From DASUFZ01 sp035541475 (lineage in GTDB: Bacteria; Myxococcota_A; UBA9160; SMWR01), in assembly GCA_035541475.1 (NCBI GenBank), contig DATKND010000093.1, positions 1 to 64,000 of the forward strand: 64,000 nt of DNA, written 5' to 3'. A program made the position numbers and the translations under genes. Positions 8,116 through 16,603 of the stretch are shown one piece after another. The notes under the pieces were generated by a model. It was not told the DNA's origin. It ran no database searches and worked only from the letters and a program-made list of their open reading frames with translations. How positions within the stretch are numbered: position 1 is the first letter of the stretch; the number at the start of each line of letters is the position of its first letter.

Positions 8116-8574
8116 GTGATCACGGTCTCGATGTCGGCGCTCGTCCACGCGCCTCCGAGTCGCGTCTGGCGCGCGCTCGTCGACACGGGAGCGGTGGCCC
8201 GCTGGGACACGCGGGCGCTCGAGCTGCGCGGCGTCGCGGCCGACTACCAGAGCGCCGGCGCGCCGGTGCGCTGGCGCTACCGCGTCGGCTCGGTGCCGCT
8301 CGAGCTCGAGGACACCGCGCTCGAGGTGGTGCCGCAGCGCCGGCTCCGCCTCGCGCGCAGCTTCGGCAGCCTGCGCTTCGAGGAGACCTTCTCGCTCGGT
8401 GAGGAGGAGGGCGCGGGCACCCGGCTCGCGCTGCGGCTCGCGGTCGCGAACTCGGTCACCACGTTCGGCGGCGGGCTCGACCGCTTCGACGTGCGCCGCT
8501 TCGCCTCCGAGCTCGTCGACGAGAGCCTGCGCGCGATCCAGCGGTTCTGCGAGGAGACGCGCTCAGATGTGTAG
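8116..8574 (+). CDS. START-like (SRPBCC) domain protein
   Basis: A 152-residue single-domain protein with a GTG start. It begins with VSMSALVHAPPSRVWRALVD, the usual first strand and helix of the Bet v 1/polyketide-cyclase (SRPBCC) fold. It ends with the long C-terminal helix that covers the ligand cavity (FASELVDESLRAIQRFCEE). Such proteins bind hydrophobic ligands; the ligand here cannot be deduced. It is convergent with the flavin oxidoreductase gene and overlaps it by 12 bp. Confidence 0.75.
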   Translation: MITVSMSALVHAPPSRVWRALVDTGAVARWDTRALELRGVAADYQSAGAPVRWRYRVGSVPLELEDTALEVVPQRRLRLARSFGSLRFEETFSLGEEEGAGTRLALRLAVANSVTTFGGGLDRFDVRRFASELVDESLRAIQRFCEETRSDV

Positions 8575-9846
8575 TTCTTCGCTCACCCAGCGCGACGGGT
8601 CCGCGAAGCGCGTGCGCGCGAGCGCGGAGAGATCGAGCTCGCCGAAGCGGCCGCGCGCGATCAGGTCTCCCATCGCCTGACCGACGCCCCAGGACTGCAT
8701 CACGCCGCGGCCGGTGAAGGAGTGCGCCTCGAAGAGGTTCGCGAACCCGTCGACGCGGCCGGCGATGCCGCTGCGGTCGGGCGTCACCGCGTAGAGTCCC
8801 GCCCAGCCCCGCACGTGACCGCAGCGCTCGAAGCTGCTCGCGCGGTGCGCGAGTCGGGGCCAGATCTCGTTCTCGAAGAAGGCGTCGCCGTCGTAGTCGA
8901 AGTCGAAGCCGGGCGATTCGTCCGGGATCGAGTAGCCGGCGAGCACGTGCGGTCCCTCCGGATGGAAGTAGAGGCCGCTCGCGTCGACGATCATGCCGAG
9001 CGAAGAGAGCTCCACGCCGGGCGCGACGTCCTCGCGGTGGACGTCGCAGAGGCTGATCTGCCGCCGCACCGGCTCGCTCGCGTCCGCGACGCCGATCTTC
9101 GCGGCCAGCACCGGTGACCACGCCCCGAGGCAGTTGACCAGCACGTCGCACTCGATGCGCGTCTCGCCGACGACCTGCGCGGCCGCCACGCGATGCGTGA
9201 TCAGGATCTCGCGCAGCGCGGCCGCGTCCTCGAGCACGCCGCGGCGCGCGACCTCGATGACCTCCACGGCCTGCACGCGCCGGAGGCTGCCTCCGGCGCC
9301 CGCGACGCGTGCCGTGACCACGCCCGCCGCGTAGTGGCGGTTGAGGAAGCGCACGCCGCGCTCCTCCGCGCGCGCGCGGTACCAGTGGCGCACGGCGTTC
9401 GGGTTGACGAGCCCGTCGTAGGGCGACCACGTCGCGCCGACGAGCTCGTCCTGCGCGCGGTCGAGCACGGGCGCGCGGCGTCCGATCTCGCCCGGCTCGA
9501 GCAGCTCGACGCCGAGCCCGTAGGAGTTCTGGAGCGCGCGCACGGCGCGTGCGCGCGCGTAGAGGTCCGGGTCGCAGTAGAGCCACAGGTAGCCGGCCGG
9601 CCGGAAGCCGAACTCCTCCGCGTGCTCGCGAAAGAAGGCGAGCGTCGCGCGACACGTCTCGATGTTGACGGGCTGCCACCAGGTCGCGCGCGCGCCGCCC
9701 GCGTTGAGCTCCGAGGCGGCGTAGATGCCGGCGAGGTCGAGGTCGATCACCAGGACGTCGCGGAGGCCGCGCTCGGCGAGCGCGTGCGCGACGCTCGTGC
9801 CGATGATCCCGCCTCCGACGATCAGGACCTCGGCCCGCTCGCTCAC
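8563..9846 (-). CDS. FAD-dependent amino-acid oxidase/glycine-oxidase-like oxidoreductase
   Basis: A 427-residue DAO-family flavoprotein. The dinucleotide-binding motif VLIVGGGIIGTSVAHALAE is at the N-terminus, and VNCLGAWSPVLA and GWAGLYAVTPDRSGIAGRV are typical of sarcosine-oxidase and glycerol-3-phosphate-dehydrogenase relatives. These enzymes oxidise C-N bonds of small amino compounds with FAD; the substrate is not evident. The GTG start overlaps the stop of the SnoaL-like gene in GTGA, so the genes are translationally coupled. It is the last gene of a three-gene operon with that protein and a DUF3179 protein. Confidence 0.85.
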   Translation of the reverse strand: MSERAEVLIVGGGIIGTSVAHALAERGLRDVLVIDLDLAGIYAASELNAGGARATWWQPVNIETCRATLAFFREHAEEFGFRPAGYLWLYCDPDLYARARAVRALQNSYGLGVELLEPGEIGRRAPVLDRAQDELVGATWSPYDGLVNPNAVRHWYRARAEERGVRFLNRHYAAGVVTARVAGAGGSLRRVQAVEVIEVARRGVLEDAAALREILITHRVAAAQVVGETRIECDVLVNCLGAWSPVLAAKIGVADASEPVRRQISLCDVHREDVAPGVELSSLGMIVDASGLYFHPEGPHVLAGYSIPDESPGFDFDYDGDAFFENEIWPRLAHRASSFERCGHVRGWAGLYAVTPDRSGIAGRVDGFANLFEAHSFTGRGVMQSWGVGQAMGDLIARGRFGELDLSALARTRFADPSRWVSEELHI

Positions 9847-10364
9847 GCGGGCTCCCGGCCCCGCTCCTTCCAGAAGGCGCCCCACGACGGCCACGCCTCG
9901 GGCAAGGTGCCGCGCCCGTCGTGGCGCGCGGGCCAGTTCGCCGGCGGCTGCGCCAGCGGGCGCTCGGCCGTCTCGACGCCGTACCAGAGCAGGTGGTCGC
10001 GGCGCACGAAGAGCCACACGCCGTCGCGTCGGGCGTAGTGATCGCGGTACTGGATCGCCTGCTCGATCCAGCGCGCGCCGTCCTGGATCTGGCCGCGGCA
10101 GTAGACGCTGCCGCGCGCCGCGTCGGGCCCGTCGAAGTCGACGACGTGGTTGCCGACGAAGAGGATCGAGACGCCGATCGCGCCGAGCGAGTCCGCGAAG
10201 AAGGCGCGCAGCGCGTCGCGCCCGTGCGCGTCGCGACCGACGCGCACGTCGGGCACGAAGAGCGAGACGAGCAGGTCGAGGTCGCGCGAGTCGATCGCGA
10301 GCGCGTAGCGGCACACGAGCTGGTGGAGCTCGTCGCGCGCCACCGCGCGTTCGATCGCCGTCAT
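9843..10364 (-). CDS. SnoaL-like (NTF2-fold) protein
   Basis: A 173-residue protein with an NTF2-like cone fold of the SnoaL_4 type: IERAVARDELHQLVCRYALAIDSRDLDLLVSLF at the N-terminus, then a conserved DVRVGRDAHGRDALRAFF segment and a HYARRDGVWLFVRRDHLLWYG beta-sheet. Members act as small isomerases, dehydratases or binding proteins, often beside oxidoreductases that share the substrate. The ATG at 10364 matches the usual family start. A GTG at 10382 in the same frame would add six residues and overlap the upstream stop as GTGA, the arrangement used by the next gene, and is a real alternative. Confidence 0.78.
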   Translation of the reverse strand: MTAIERAVARDELHQLVCRYALAIDSRDLDLLVSLFVPDVRVGRDAHGRDALRAFFADSLGAIGVSILFVGNHVVDFDGPDAARGSVYCRGQIQDGARWIEQAIQYRDHYARRDGVWLFVRRDHLLWYGVETAERPLAQPPANWPARHDGRGTLPEAWPSWGAFWKERGREPA

Positions 10365-10378
10365 GCCGTCTCGCCGCG

Positions 10379-11332
10379 TCACTTCGGCTTCGCCGCCTCG
10401 GCCCGGTCGTGCCAGATCTCGGTGTCGGGATGGAAGGCCTTCCACGCCAGCCAGTAGGCCTCGGTCACCTCCACGCCCTCGTCCACCTCCCAGTCGAAGG
10501 TGCCGGTGTCGGTCGAGTAGCGCACCTGCACGCGCTTGCCGCCGACGCGATCGTCCACCTTCCCGCCCTCGTGCGTGAGGATCGAGCCGAGGTACGCGCG
10601 CGCCTTGCCGCCGACCACGACGCCGAGCACGAGCTCCTTGGCGTGATAGCGCTCGTCGCGCGCGTCCACCGGGAAGAGGATCTTGTCCTCCGTCCAGTAG
10701 GCGCTGTACGGCGACGTCACATAGGGCACGCGCTCCGGATCGGGATGCACGAGCACCTTCGTGTCGCCGACGCGCTTGACCCACGCGCCGGCCGTCTCCT
10801 GGCGGAGCGGCAGGCGCTGGAGCTTCTTCCCGGAGAGCGGTCCCGAGATCGCGCGCCCGAGGAACTGCGACCAGAGCGAGCCGGTCTCGCGGTCGAACAT
10901 CAGGAAGTTGTCGTTGTAGAGCAGGCCCGAGACGCCGAACGTCAAGGTGCGGCCGTCGACCTTGCGCGAGAAGGCGAGCGGCGTGCCGGCGAGCGGGTCG
11001 TAGCTCACGACGACCGGCGCGTCGCCGAAGGTGTCGTTCACGATCTGGTGGTACTCGAGCATGCGCACCGGGTAGGCGCGCGACTCTGCGCCGACCGTCA
11101 GGCCGAGCACCTCGGTATCGAACCCGAGCCACGTCGCCTGGGGCAGACCCACGAACTTCGGCGCATCCACGGAGTGGATGCCGTCCTTGCCGGGGCCGCC
11201 GTTCACGATGCGCGAGGCGTCCACCGTGAGCTTCGTCAGGCTGAAGCCGCCCTTCTGCGGCGCGCCCGCCGCGTGCGCCGCGAGCGCGCAGAAGAGCAGC
11301 AGGGCGATCGGCGCGAGCGCGGGGCGTTGCAT
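10379..11332 (-). CDS. Exported DUF3179 family protein lacking the usual cysteine pair
   Basis: A 317-residue protein with an N-terminal signal peptide (PIALLLFCALAAHA) followed by the DUF3179 domain: DAPKFVGLPQATWLGFDTEVLG, RAYPVRMLEYHQIVNDTFG, FGVSGLLYNDNFLMFDRETGSLWSQ. It is therefore probably periplasmic. In most members the strand after HEIVNDT contains YCPLCGTA; here the same place reads SYDPLAGTP, so both cysteines are missing. The family has no established activity. It is the first gene of the operon with the SnoaL-like and flavin oxidoreductase genes. Confidence 0.82.
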   Translation of the reverse strand: MQRPALAPIALLLFCALAAHAAGAPQKGGFSLTKLTVDASRIVNGGPGKDGIHSVDAPKFVGLPQATWLGFDTEVLGLTVGAESRAYPVRMLEYHQIVNDTFGDAPVVVSYDPLAGTPLAFSRKVDGRTLTFGVSGLLYNDNFLMFDRETGSLWSQFLGRAISGPLSGKKLQRLPLRQETAGAWVKRVGDTKVLVHPDPERVPYVTSPYSAYWTEDKILFPVDARDERYHAKELVLGVVVGGKARAYLGSILTHEGGKVDDRVGGKRVQVRYSTDTGTFDWEVDEGVEVTEAYWLAWKAFHPDTEIWHDRAEAAKPK

Positions 11333-11387
11333 CGGCGAGCAGTCTAACGCGCGCGCGCATCGCGACGGGTCGCTAGTCTCGCGCGCC

Positions 11388-11768
11388 ATGTCGTCGTTGC
11401 GACGTCGCACGCGTGTCCTCGCTGCCGTCGCGCTCGCCGCGGCCTCGCTCGCCTGCGCGCCGATGCAGCGCGTCCCGCTCGATGCCTGCGTCACCGAGAA
11501 GGTGGTGGTCTACGTCGACGGCCGCCTGCTCGAGTCGGATCCGGCCTCGCTCGAGCTCCGCAGCGACGAGCCGCACAAGCTCTACATCAAGCGCCCCGGC
11601 GAGCCGCCGCGCTTGATCGTCCTCGACGCGACGCCCGACCGCGACGGCCGGCTGCGCCTAGAGCCCGCCGACCCGTGCAGCGAGGTCGTGGCGGTCGGCG
11701 AGGGCCGCGAGCTCACGATCGACGTCGACGAAGGCGCCGCCGGCGAGAGCCAGCCGGCGAAGCCTTGA
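11388..11768 (+). CDS. Small exported protein, probable lipoprotein
   Basis: A 126-residue protein that I do not recognise. It starts with basic residues (SSLRRRTR), then a hydrophobic stretch VLAAVALAAASLAC that ends in a cysteine at a plausible lipobox. The remaining 100 residues are soluble, with VVVYVDGRLL, HKLYIKRPGEPPRLIVLD and alternating hydrophobic residues typical of a small beta-rich, PEGA-like domain. It is coupled to the next exported protein through a TTGA overlap, so the two probably work together in the cell envelope. Confidence 0.6.
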   Translation: MSSLRRRTRVLAAVALAAASLACAPMQRVPLDACVTEKVVVYVDGRLLESDPASLELRSDEPHKLYIKRPGEPPRLIVLDATPDRDGRLRLEPADPCSEVVAVGEGRELTIDVDEGAAGESQPAKP

Positions 11769-12640
11769 CCCCGCGGCAGGGGCGCGTCCTGCGCGCGGCG
11801 CTGGCGGCGTGCGTGCTGGCGCTCGGGTCGGGAGGCGCGCACGCCGAGGACGCGGCTCCGGTGCGGCTCCGCTACGGCTGGGAGTCCGGGCAGAGCTGGC
11901 GCGCCGTCTACAGCGTGAAGCGGGAGATGCATCTCGCGCAGGACGTGCAGAGCGACCTCGGTGTCGCGCGCTTCGACTACACAGTGCGTTCTGATGCGAA
12001 GCAAGGTGAGCTGCGGCTCGAGGTGCGCTTCGTCTCGCAGGAGACGGCGGCGGGTCCGTCGCCGCTCGACTTCACGCCGATCGTCTTCCGCGCCGGCATC
12101 GACGCGCTCGGGCACCTGCGCGCCCCCGACTACCAGATCGGCGAGGCGCGTCCCCCCGATCTGCCGGGCATCGAGCCCGATCCCGTCGCGTACCGGCAGA
12201 TGCTCGAGCAGTCGGCCGCCGCGTGGCGCTGGGCCGCCTTCTGGTTCCCCGAGCTGCCCGAGCGGCCGCTCGCGCCCGGGGAGGAGTTCGTCTCGCGCGA
12301 CGACCGCGATCTCGGCAGCGGCGCGCCCGGGATGGGCATGTGGATGCGGAGCGAGCGGCACTACCGGCTCGTCTCGGTCGCGCAGGGCATCGCGCGCTTC
12401 CGCGTCGAGGAGGACTCGCACGTCGACGCGGCGGCCGGCGCCGAGGGCGTCGCCTCGGAGCAGCGCGCCAAGGGCGAGGCGCTCTTCGATCTCGCGCTCG
12501 GCATGTGGACGCGTCACGAGATCGTGTCGTCGCAGAAGGCGAGCTTCCACGGCGCGCCGCCCGCGGTCGGCGCCGGCGAGGCGACCTCGCGCAGCGTCAC
12601 GACGATCGAGATGCAGCGCACGTCCGCCGCGCGACCCTGA
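11765..12640 (+). CDS. Exported protein of unknown function
   Basis: A 291-residue protein with a clear signal peptide (RVLRAALAACVLALGSGGAHA before EDAAPVRLRYGWESGQSW). The TTG start at 11765 overlaps the preceding stop as TTGA, and no ATG or GTG gives a better leader. The mature part is beta-rich: repeated RLRYGWESGQSWRAVYSV, ELRLEVRFV, RYRLVSV and a C-terminal SRSVTTIEM strand. This resembles secreted DUF6263-like proteins that respond as hydrophobic barrels, but I cannot assign a family with confidence. Its partner is the upstream small lipoprotein. It ends 12 bp before the convergent histidine kinase gene. Confidence 0.6.
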   Translation: MTPRQGRVLRAALAACVLALGSGGAHAEDAAPVRLRYGWESGQSWRAVYSVKREMHLAQDVQSDLGVARFDYTVRSDAKQGELRLEVRFVSQETAAGPSPLDFTPIVFRAGIDALGHLRAPDYQIGEARPPDLPGIEPDPVAYRQMLEQSAAAWRWAAFWFPELPERPLAPGEEFVSRDDRDLGSGAPGMGMWMRSERHYRLVSVAQGIARFRVEEDSHVDAAAGAEGVASEQRAKGEALFDLALGMWTRHEIVSSQKASFHGAPPAVGAGEATSRSVTTIEMQRTSAARP

Positions 12641-12652
12641 GCTCCGTCGCGG

Positions 12653-15184
12653 CTAGTTCTCCGCCTCGGCGGCCACCAGCGGCAGCTCGATCAGGAACGT
12701 GGTGCCCTGCCCCGGCGACGACTCTACGCTGATGCGACCGCCGTGCCGCTCGATGATCCCGTGCGAGATCGAGAGGCCGAGGCCGGTCCCCACGCCCACC
12801 GGCTTCGTGGTGAAGAACGGATCGAATACCTGCCGCTGGATCTCCTCCGGGATGCCCGGGCCGTCGTCGTGGAACTCGAGGCGCACGCCGTCGCTGCTGC
12901 GGCGCGTGCGGATCCGGATCGTTCCCTTCTTCCCGATCGCGTCGCAGGCGTTCATCAGCAGGTTCAGGAACACCTGGTTCAGCTGGCCCGGGTAGCAGCG
13001 CACGCGCGGCAGGTTGCCGAAATCGCGCTCCACCGTGATCGCTGTCTTGAAGCGCGGCTCCATCAGCGCGAGCGTGCGCTCGATCTCCTCGTTCAGATTC
13101 GCGTCCTGCAGCTCGGCCTGGTCCATGCGCGAGAAGGTGCGCAGGTCCTGCACGATCTTCTTGACGCGCTCGGTGCCCTCGCGGCTCCGCACCAGCAGCT
13201 TCGCGATCGCCTCGCGCGCCTTTGCGGTCTCCTGCTGCGAGCGGCCCGGCGCGAGCAGCTTGGCGATGTACTCGTCGAGCAGCTGGAGGTTCGCGTGCAC
13301 GAAGCCGATCGGGTTGTTCAGCTCGTGCGCGACGCCCGCCACGAGCTGGCCGAGCGACTTCATCTTCTCCGCCTGCACGAGCTGCGTCTGCGTGTCGCGC
13401 AGCTCCGCGGTGCGCTCCTCGACGCGCGCCTCGAGCGTCTCGTTCAGCTTGGCGATCTCGTCGAAGGCCTTGGCGTTCTCGATCGCGATCGAGCTCTGGT
13501 TGGCGAGCGTGCGCAGCAGCATGCGGTCGTCCGCGACCAGCCGCTCGCCCGAGATCTTGCGCCCGACGGCGATCACGCCGAGCAGGTCGACGCCGTAGAG
13601 GATCGGCACGAGCAGCTCGACCTCGAGCGTGTCGTAGACGTCGCGGCAGATCTCGCGGCTCTCCTCGTCCGGCTCGTCGTCGAAATCCGAGCGCGAGAGG
13701 TCCTCGCGCCGCATCCACAGATGCTTCCAGATCGGGTGGTCCGACGGGATCTCGACCGCGAGCGTGTCCTCCTCCCACTCCCCGCGCGATGCCATGCTGC
13801 GCAGCACCTTTCCCTCGTCGTCGACCATCATCACCATCGCGCGCTCGACGCCCATGGTGTCGGTCAGCGCGACGAGGATGCGGTCGGCGATCTCGGAGAG
13901 CGAGAGCATCGACACCATGGCCTCGGAGATCTCGCGCACCGCGACGCGATAGGTCTCCCGGTCGCGGTCGAAGAAGCGATCCACCAGCGCCTGCAATCGG
14001 ATGCGCAGCGGGTTGAAGGCGAGGATCGCGAAGAAGAGGAACGTGACCTGGAACCAGCGGAACGAGATGTCGAGCCGCGAGACCAGCGCGTCCGCGAAGG
14101 TGATGAGCAGGGCGAAGACGCCGGTGATGGCGAGGCTGGCCGGACCGTAGGCGGCCGAGGTGCGAGCGACGTTGCGGATCTCGAAGAGCTGCCGGCGCAC
14201 GATCCCGTAGCCGACCGCGACCGGGAAGATGAACGCCCAGATCAGCGCGATGTAGTACGGGAACGGCGTCTGGAGCACCCACTCGGCCGCGAAGATCACG
14301 AGAATCGGCACGAACGAGATCGTCGCCGCCAGGAACACGAGGTCCGCGCGGTCGCGCATGGCGCCCTCGTGGCGGCGCCGCTCGCTGGCGAGGACGCCGA
14401 GCGACACGAAGAAGAGTCCACAGGTGAACCAGAAGCTCAGCGACATGCCGACGCCCGACGGCACGCCGAGACGGGTCTCGAGCAGCGACAGCGCGGCGAG
14501 CGCGAAGGCCGCGACGTAGGGCAGCAGCTGGATGCGCCGGTGGCGCACCACCCAGTCGGGTTCGATCGGATAGCTGGTGAAGAGATGGAAGGTGGTGGCG
14601 CCGACGAGCGGCACGTCGATCGCGAGATGCGGCCAGCCCCAGATGATGAAGTCGGTCTGGAGCATGCATGCGAGCAAGGTTGCGAGCGTGCAGCAGAAGA
14701 GCAGGAGCGCGAACGCCTCCGTGCGGTCCGACTTGAGCCACCAGACACCAGTGCCGGTCACGAGGTAGATCGCCGCGCCGATCAGCAGCAGCGCGTGGAC
14801 GAGCAGGGTCGAGGGGCGCGCGGTCCATGTGGACGTCTCGGGGGTCAGGGACCGCGTGAAGCGCGAGCCGTCGTGGTGCTCGAACACGTAGGTGTTGGGT
14901 ACGCCGGGCCGCATCCAGTCGATGCCGCGGCGCATCACCTCGAGATACGGCTTGCCGTTCACCTCGAGGATGTGGTCGCCCGGCTCGATTCCCTGGCCCA
15001 CGAGGCTCGGCGCGAGATCCGTGACCACCGCGACGCCGCCGACGCGCGTGTCCGTGAACGGATGGCAGAGCTCGTGGGCGGGCCGCCACATCGCGCCGAG
15101 CGAGAGCACGATCGCGAGCAGGGCCCAGCCGACGAACAGCGCGGCGACTGCGCGCCGCACCAGAAAAGTGGAGGACGGGGTCAT
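12653..15184 (-). CDS. Membrane histidine kinase with extracytoplasmic PDZ domain, GAF-type sensor and HisKA/HATPase core
   Basis: An 843-residue kinase. Residues 12-32 form a membrane segment and 45-110 a PDZ-like domain (IEPGDHILEVNGKPYLEV) outside the membrane. Eight or so further membrane segments lie between 125 and 390. A GAF-like domain covers 415-570, a coiled coil 570-605, and the kinase core 606-843: phospho-acceptor histidine 620 in VAGVAHELNNP, N box NQVFLNLLMNACDA, G1 DDGPGIP, F box DPFFTTKP, G2 GTGLGLS. No response regulator gene is nearby, so it is an orphan kinase. A small gene for a membrane peptide lies 59 bp upstream on the same strand. Confidence 0.88.
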   Translation of the reverse strand: MTPSSTFLVRRAVAALFVGWALLAIVLSLGAMWRPAHELCHPFTDTRVGGVAVVTDLAPSLVGQGIEPGDHILEVNGKPYLEVMRRGIDWMRPGVPNTYVFEHHDGSRFTRSLTPETSTWTARPSTLLVHALLLIGAAIYLVTGTGVWWLKSDRTEAFALLLFCCTLATLLACMLQTDFIIWGWPHLAIDVPLVGATTFHLFTSYPIEPDWVVRHRRIQLLPYVAAFALAALSLLETRLGVPSGVGMSLSFWFTCGLFFVSLGVLASERRRHEGAMRDRADLVFLAATISFVPILVIFAAEWVLQTPFPYYIALIWAFIFPVAVGYGIVRRQLFEIRNVARTSAAYGPASLAITGVFALLITFADALVSRLDISFRWFQVTFLFFAILAFNPLRIRLQALVDRFFDRDRETYRVAVREISEAMVSMLSLSEIADRILVALTDTMGVERAMVMMVDDEGKVLRSMASRGEWEEDTLAVEIPSDHPIWKHLWMRREDLSRSDFDDEPDEESREICRDVYDTLEVELLVPILYGVDLLGVIAVGRKISGERLVADDRMLLRTLANQSSIAIENAKAFDEIAKLNETLEARVEERTAELRDTQTQLVQAEKMKSLGQLVAGVAHELNNPIGFVHANLQLLDEYIAKLLAPGRSQQETAKAREAIAKLLVRSREGTERVKKIVQDLRTFSRMDQAELQDANLNEEIERTLALMEPRFKTAITVERDFGNLPRVRCYPGQLNQVFLNLLMNACDAIGKKGTIRIRTRRSSDGVRLEFHDDGPGIPEEIQRQVFDPFFTTKPVGVGTGLGLSISHGIIERHGGRISVESSPGQGTTFLIELPLVAAEAEN

Positions 15185-15243
15185 CGGACTCCCGGCACGC
15201 CGGGCAAGGCTAGGGGCGCGCGGCGGGAGCTGTCAAAAAGCGG

Positions 15244-15384
15244 TCAGCGCGGGGCGACGCTCGAGGGTGCCTCGACCCGTGCGCTCGCGACGGGAGCCCG
15301 TGCGGGCGCGATCCGCACGCCGGGTGAGGACAGCAACAGCATCGCGAGGAGCGAGAGTCCGCCCGCGATCGTCCAGAGCTTCAT
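15244..15384 (-). CDS. 46-residue membrane or secreted peptide
   Basis: A short reading frame with strong signs of being real. An excellent ribosome-binding site (GGAGG, six bases before the ATG) precedes MKLWTIAGGLSLLAMLLLSSPG, a basic start followed by one hydrophobic helix, and a 25-residue Pro/Ala-rich tail (VRIAPARAPVASARVEAPSS). It could be a single-pass membrane peptide or a short secreted peptide. It lies directly upstream of the histidine kinase gene on the same strand, so it may be co-transcribed with it. No homologue is known to me. Confidence 0.55.
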   Translation of the reverse strand: MKLWTIAGGLSLLAMLLLSSPGVRIAPARAPVASARVEAPSSVAPR

Positions 15385-15580
15385 GGGGCCTCCGTGATAC
15401 TCTGCGCGCGACTCCTACGTCATCGACCGGTCCGGGAGACCTCTTGACGGCGGGTCACGGCAGGATCGGCAACCCTCGACGCGGGCGACGAGCCGGCGCG
15501 GCTCGTCGCCGGAACGCTGCCGCGTCGCTGCGCGCGCGCCGCGAGCTGGCTGCGCGCGCACATCACCGAGTGGGTGGGCC

Positions 15581-16603
15581 GTGCAGCTCGTGAGCTTCGA
15601 GCGGGCGGTGCCTCCGCCTCGGCCTTCCGCGTCGATCGGCGCGGCGGGACTCGGCTTCGAGGCGCTCGAAGGCGTCACGCAGGGTGCGCGTCGACTCGGC
15701 GCGCTGCTCGCCGCGGGCACCCGCGCCGGCTCGATCGTGGACCTGAACCGCGCGCTCGCGGTGAAGCTCGCCGCCCAGGACGCCGGCGCGCCCGAAGCCG
15801 AGGCGAACTCGCTGCTGCCTGCCGACGCCCTCGCCTTCTCGCGACGCCTTCCCGACGCGGAGCGCGCCGCGCGCGACGTGATCCGCTGGGTCGAGAGCGC
15901 GGTCGAGCGCTACGACGGGCCCGATCTGATCGCGGCGGGTGTCGTCACACCGCGGCGTCACGTGCGTCTGGCGGCGCCGGTGCCGCGGCCCGGGAAGATC
16001 GTCGGCATCTCGTGCAACTATGCGCCGGCCGGGGAGCGCGACGCTCCGGAGGAGCCGCTCTTCTTCCTGGAGGCGCCGTCCGCGCTCGGCGGACCGGAGG
16101 ACGAGCTACGCCTGCCGGCGTCGGACGAGCCGGCGAGCTTCGAGGGCGGGCTCGCCGTCGTGATCGGCCGGACGGCCCGCTCCGTCTCGCGGGATGACGC
16201 GCACGGCTGCGTGGCCGGCTACTGCGTCGCGCTCGACTTCCGCTTCGGCGACGCGGCCGATCCGCTGGCGCGCTCGCGCGACGGCTCGACCCTGGTCGGT
16301 CCCGCCCTCGTCACGCGCGACGAGATCGGCGATCCCCAGCAGCTCGGCCTGCGCGTCTTGCTCTCGCGCAGGCCGCTGCAGACGGCGCGCACGGCGACGA
16401 TGCTCTTCCCCATCGCGGAGCTGATCGCGCGCGTCTCGGCGCGGGTGACCCTCGAGCCGGGCGACCTGGTGCTGACCGGTGGGCTGCCGAGTCCGCCCGC
16501 GCGGCTCGCGCGGCCGCTGCGCGACGGCGACGTCGTCGAGGTGGAGATCGAGCGGATCGGGAAGCTCGCGATCTACGTGCGCGCCGCCGCCTCGGGCACA
16601 TAG
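15581..16603 (+). CDS. Fumarylacetoacetate-hydrolase-family protein with altered metal site
   Basis: A 340-residue FAH-fold protein. The N-terminal 130 residues are the small FAH_N-like domain. The C-terminal part has PRPGKIVGISCNYAP, FEGGLAVVIGRTARSVS, CVAGYCVALDF, LVGPALVTRDEIGDP and LEPGDLVLTGG, in the family order. Canonical enzymes have an ExE metal pair in YEVELAVVIG; here it reads FEGGLAVVIG, so one glutamate is lost. The usual TGTPxGVG is TGGLPSPP. It may be a hydrolase or decarboxylase with changed chemistry, or inactive. The GTG start matches the common start (MxLVSFE). It overlaps the next, convergent gene by 31 bp. Confidence 0.75.
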   Translation: MQLVSFERAVPPPRPSASIGAAGLGFEALEGVTQGARRLGALLAAGTRAGSIVDLNRALAVKLAAQDAGAPEAEANSLLPADALAFSRRLPDAERAARDVIRWVESAVERYDGPDLIAAGVVTPRRHVRLAAPVPRPGKIVGISCNYAPAGERDAPEEPLFFLEAPSALGGPEDELRLPASDEPASFEGGLAVVIGRTARSVSRDDAHGCVAGYCVALDFRFGDAADPLARSRDGSTLVGPALVTRDEIGDPQQLGLRVLLSRRPLQTARTATMLFPIAELIARVSARVTLEPGDLVLTGGLPSPPARLARPLRDGDVVEVEIERIGKLAIYVRAAASGT

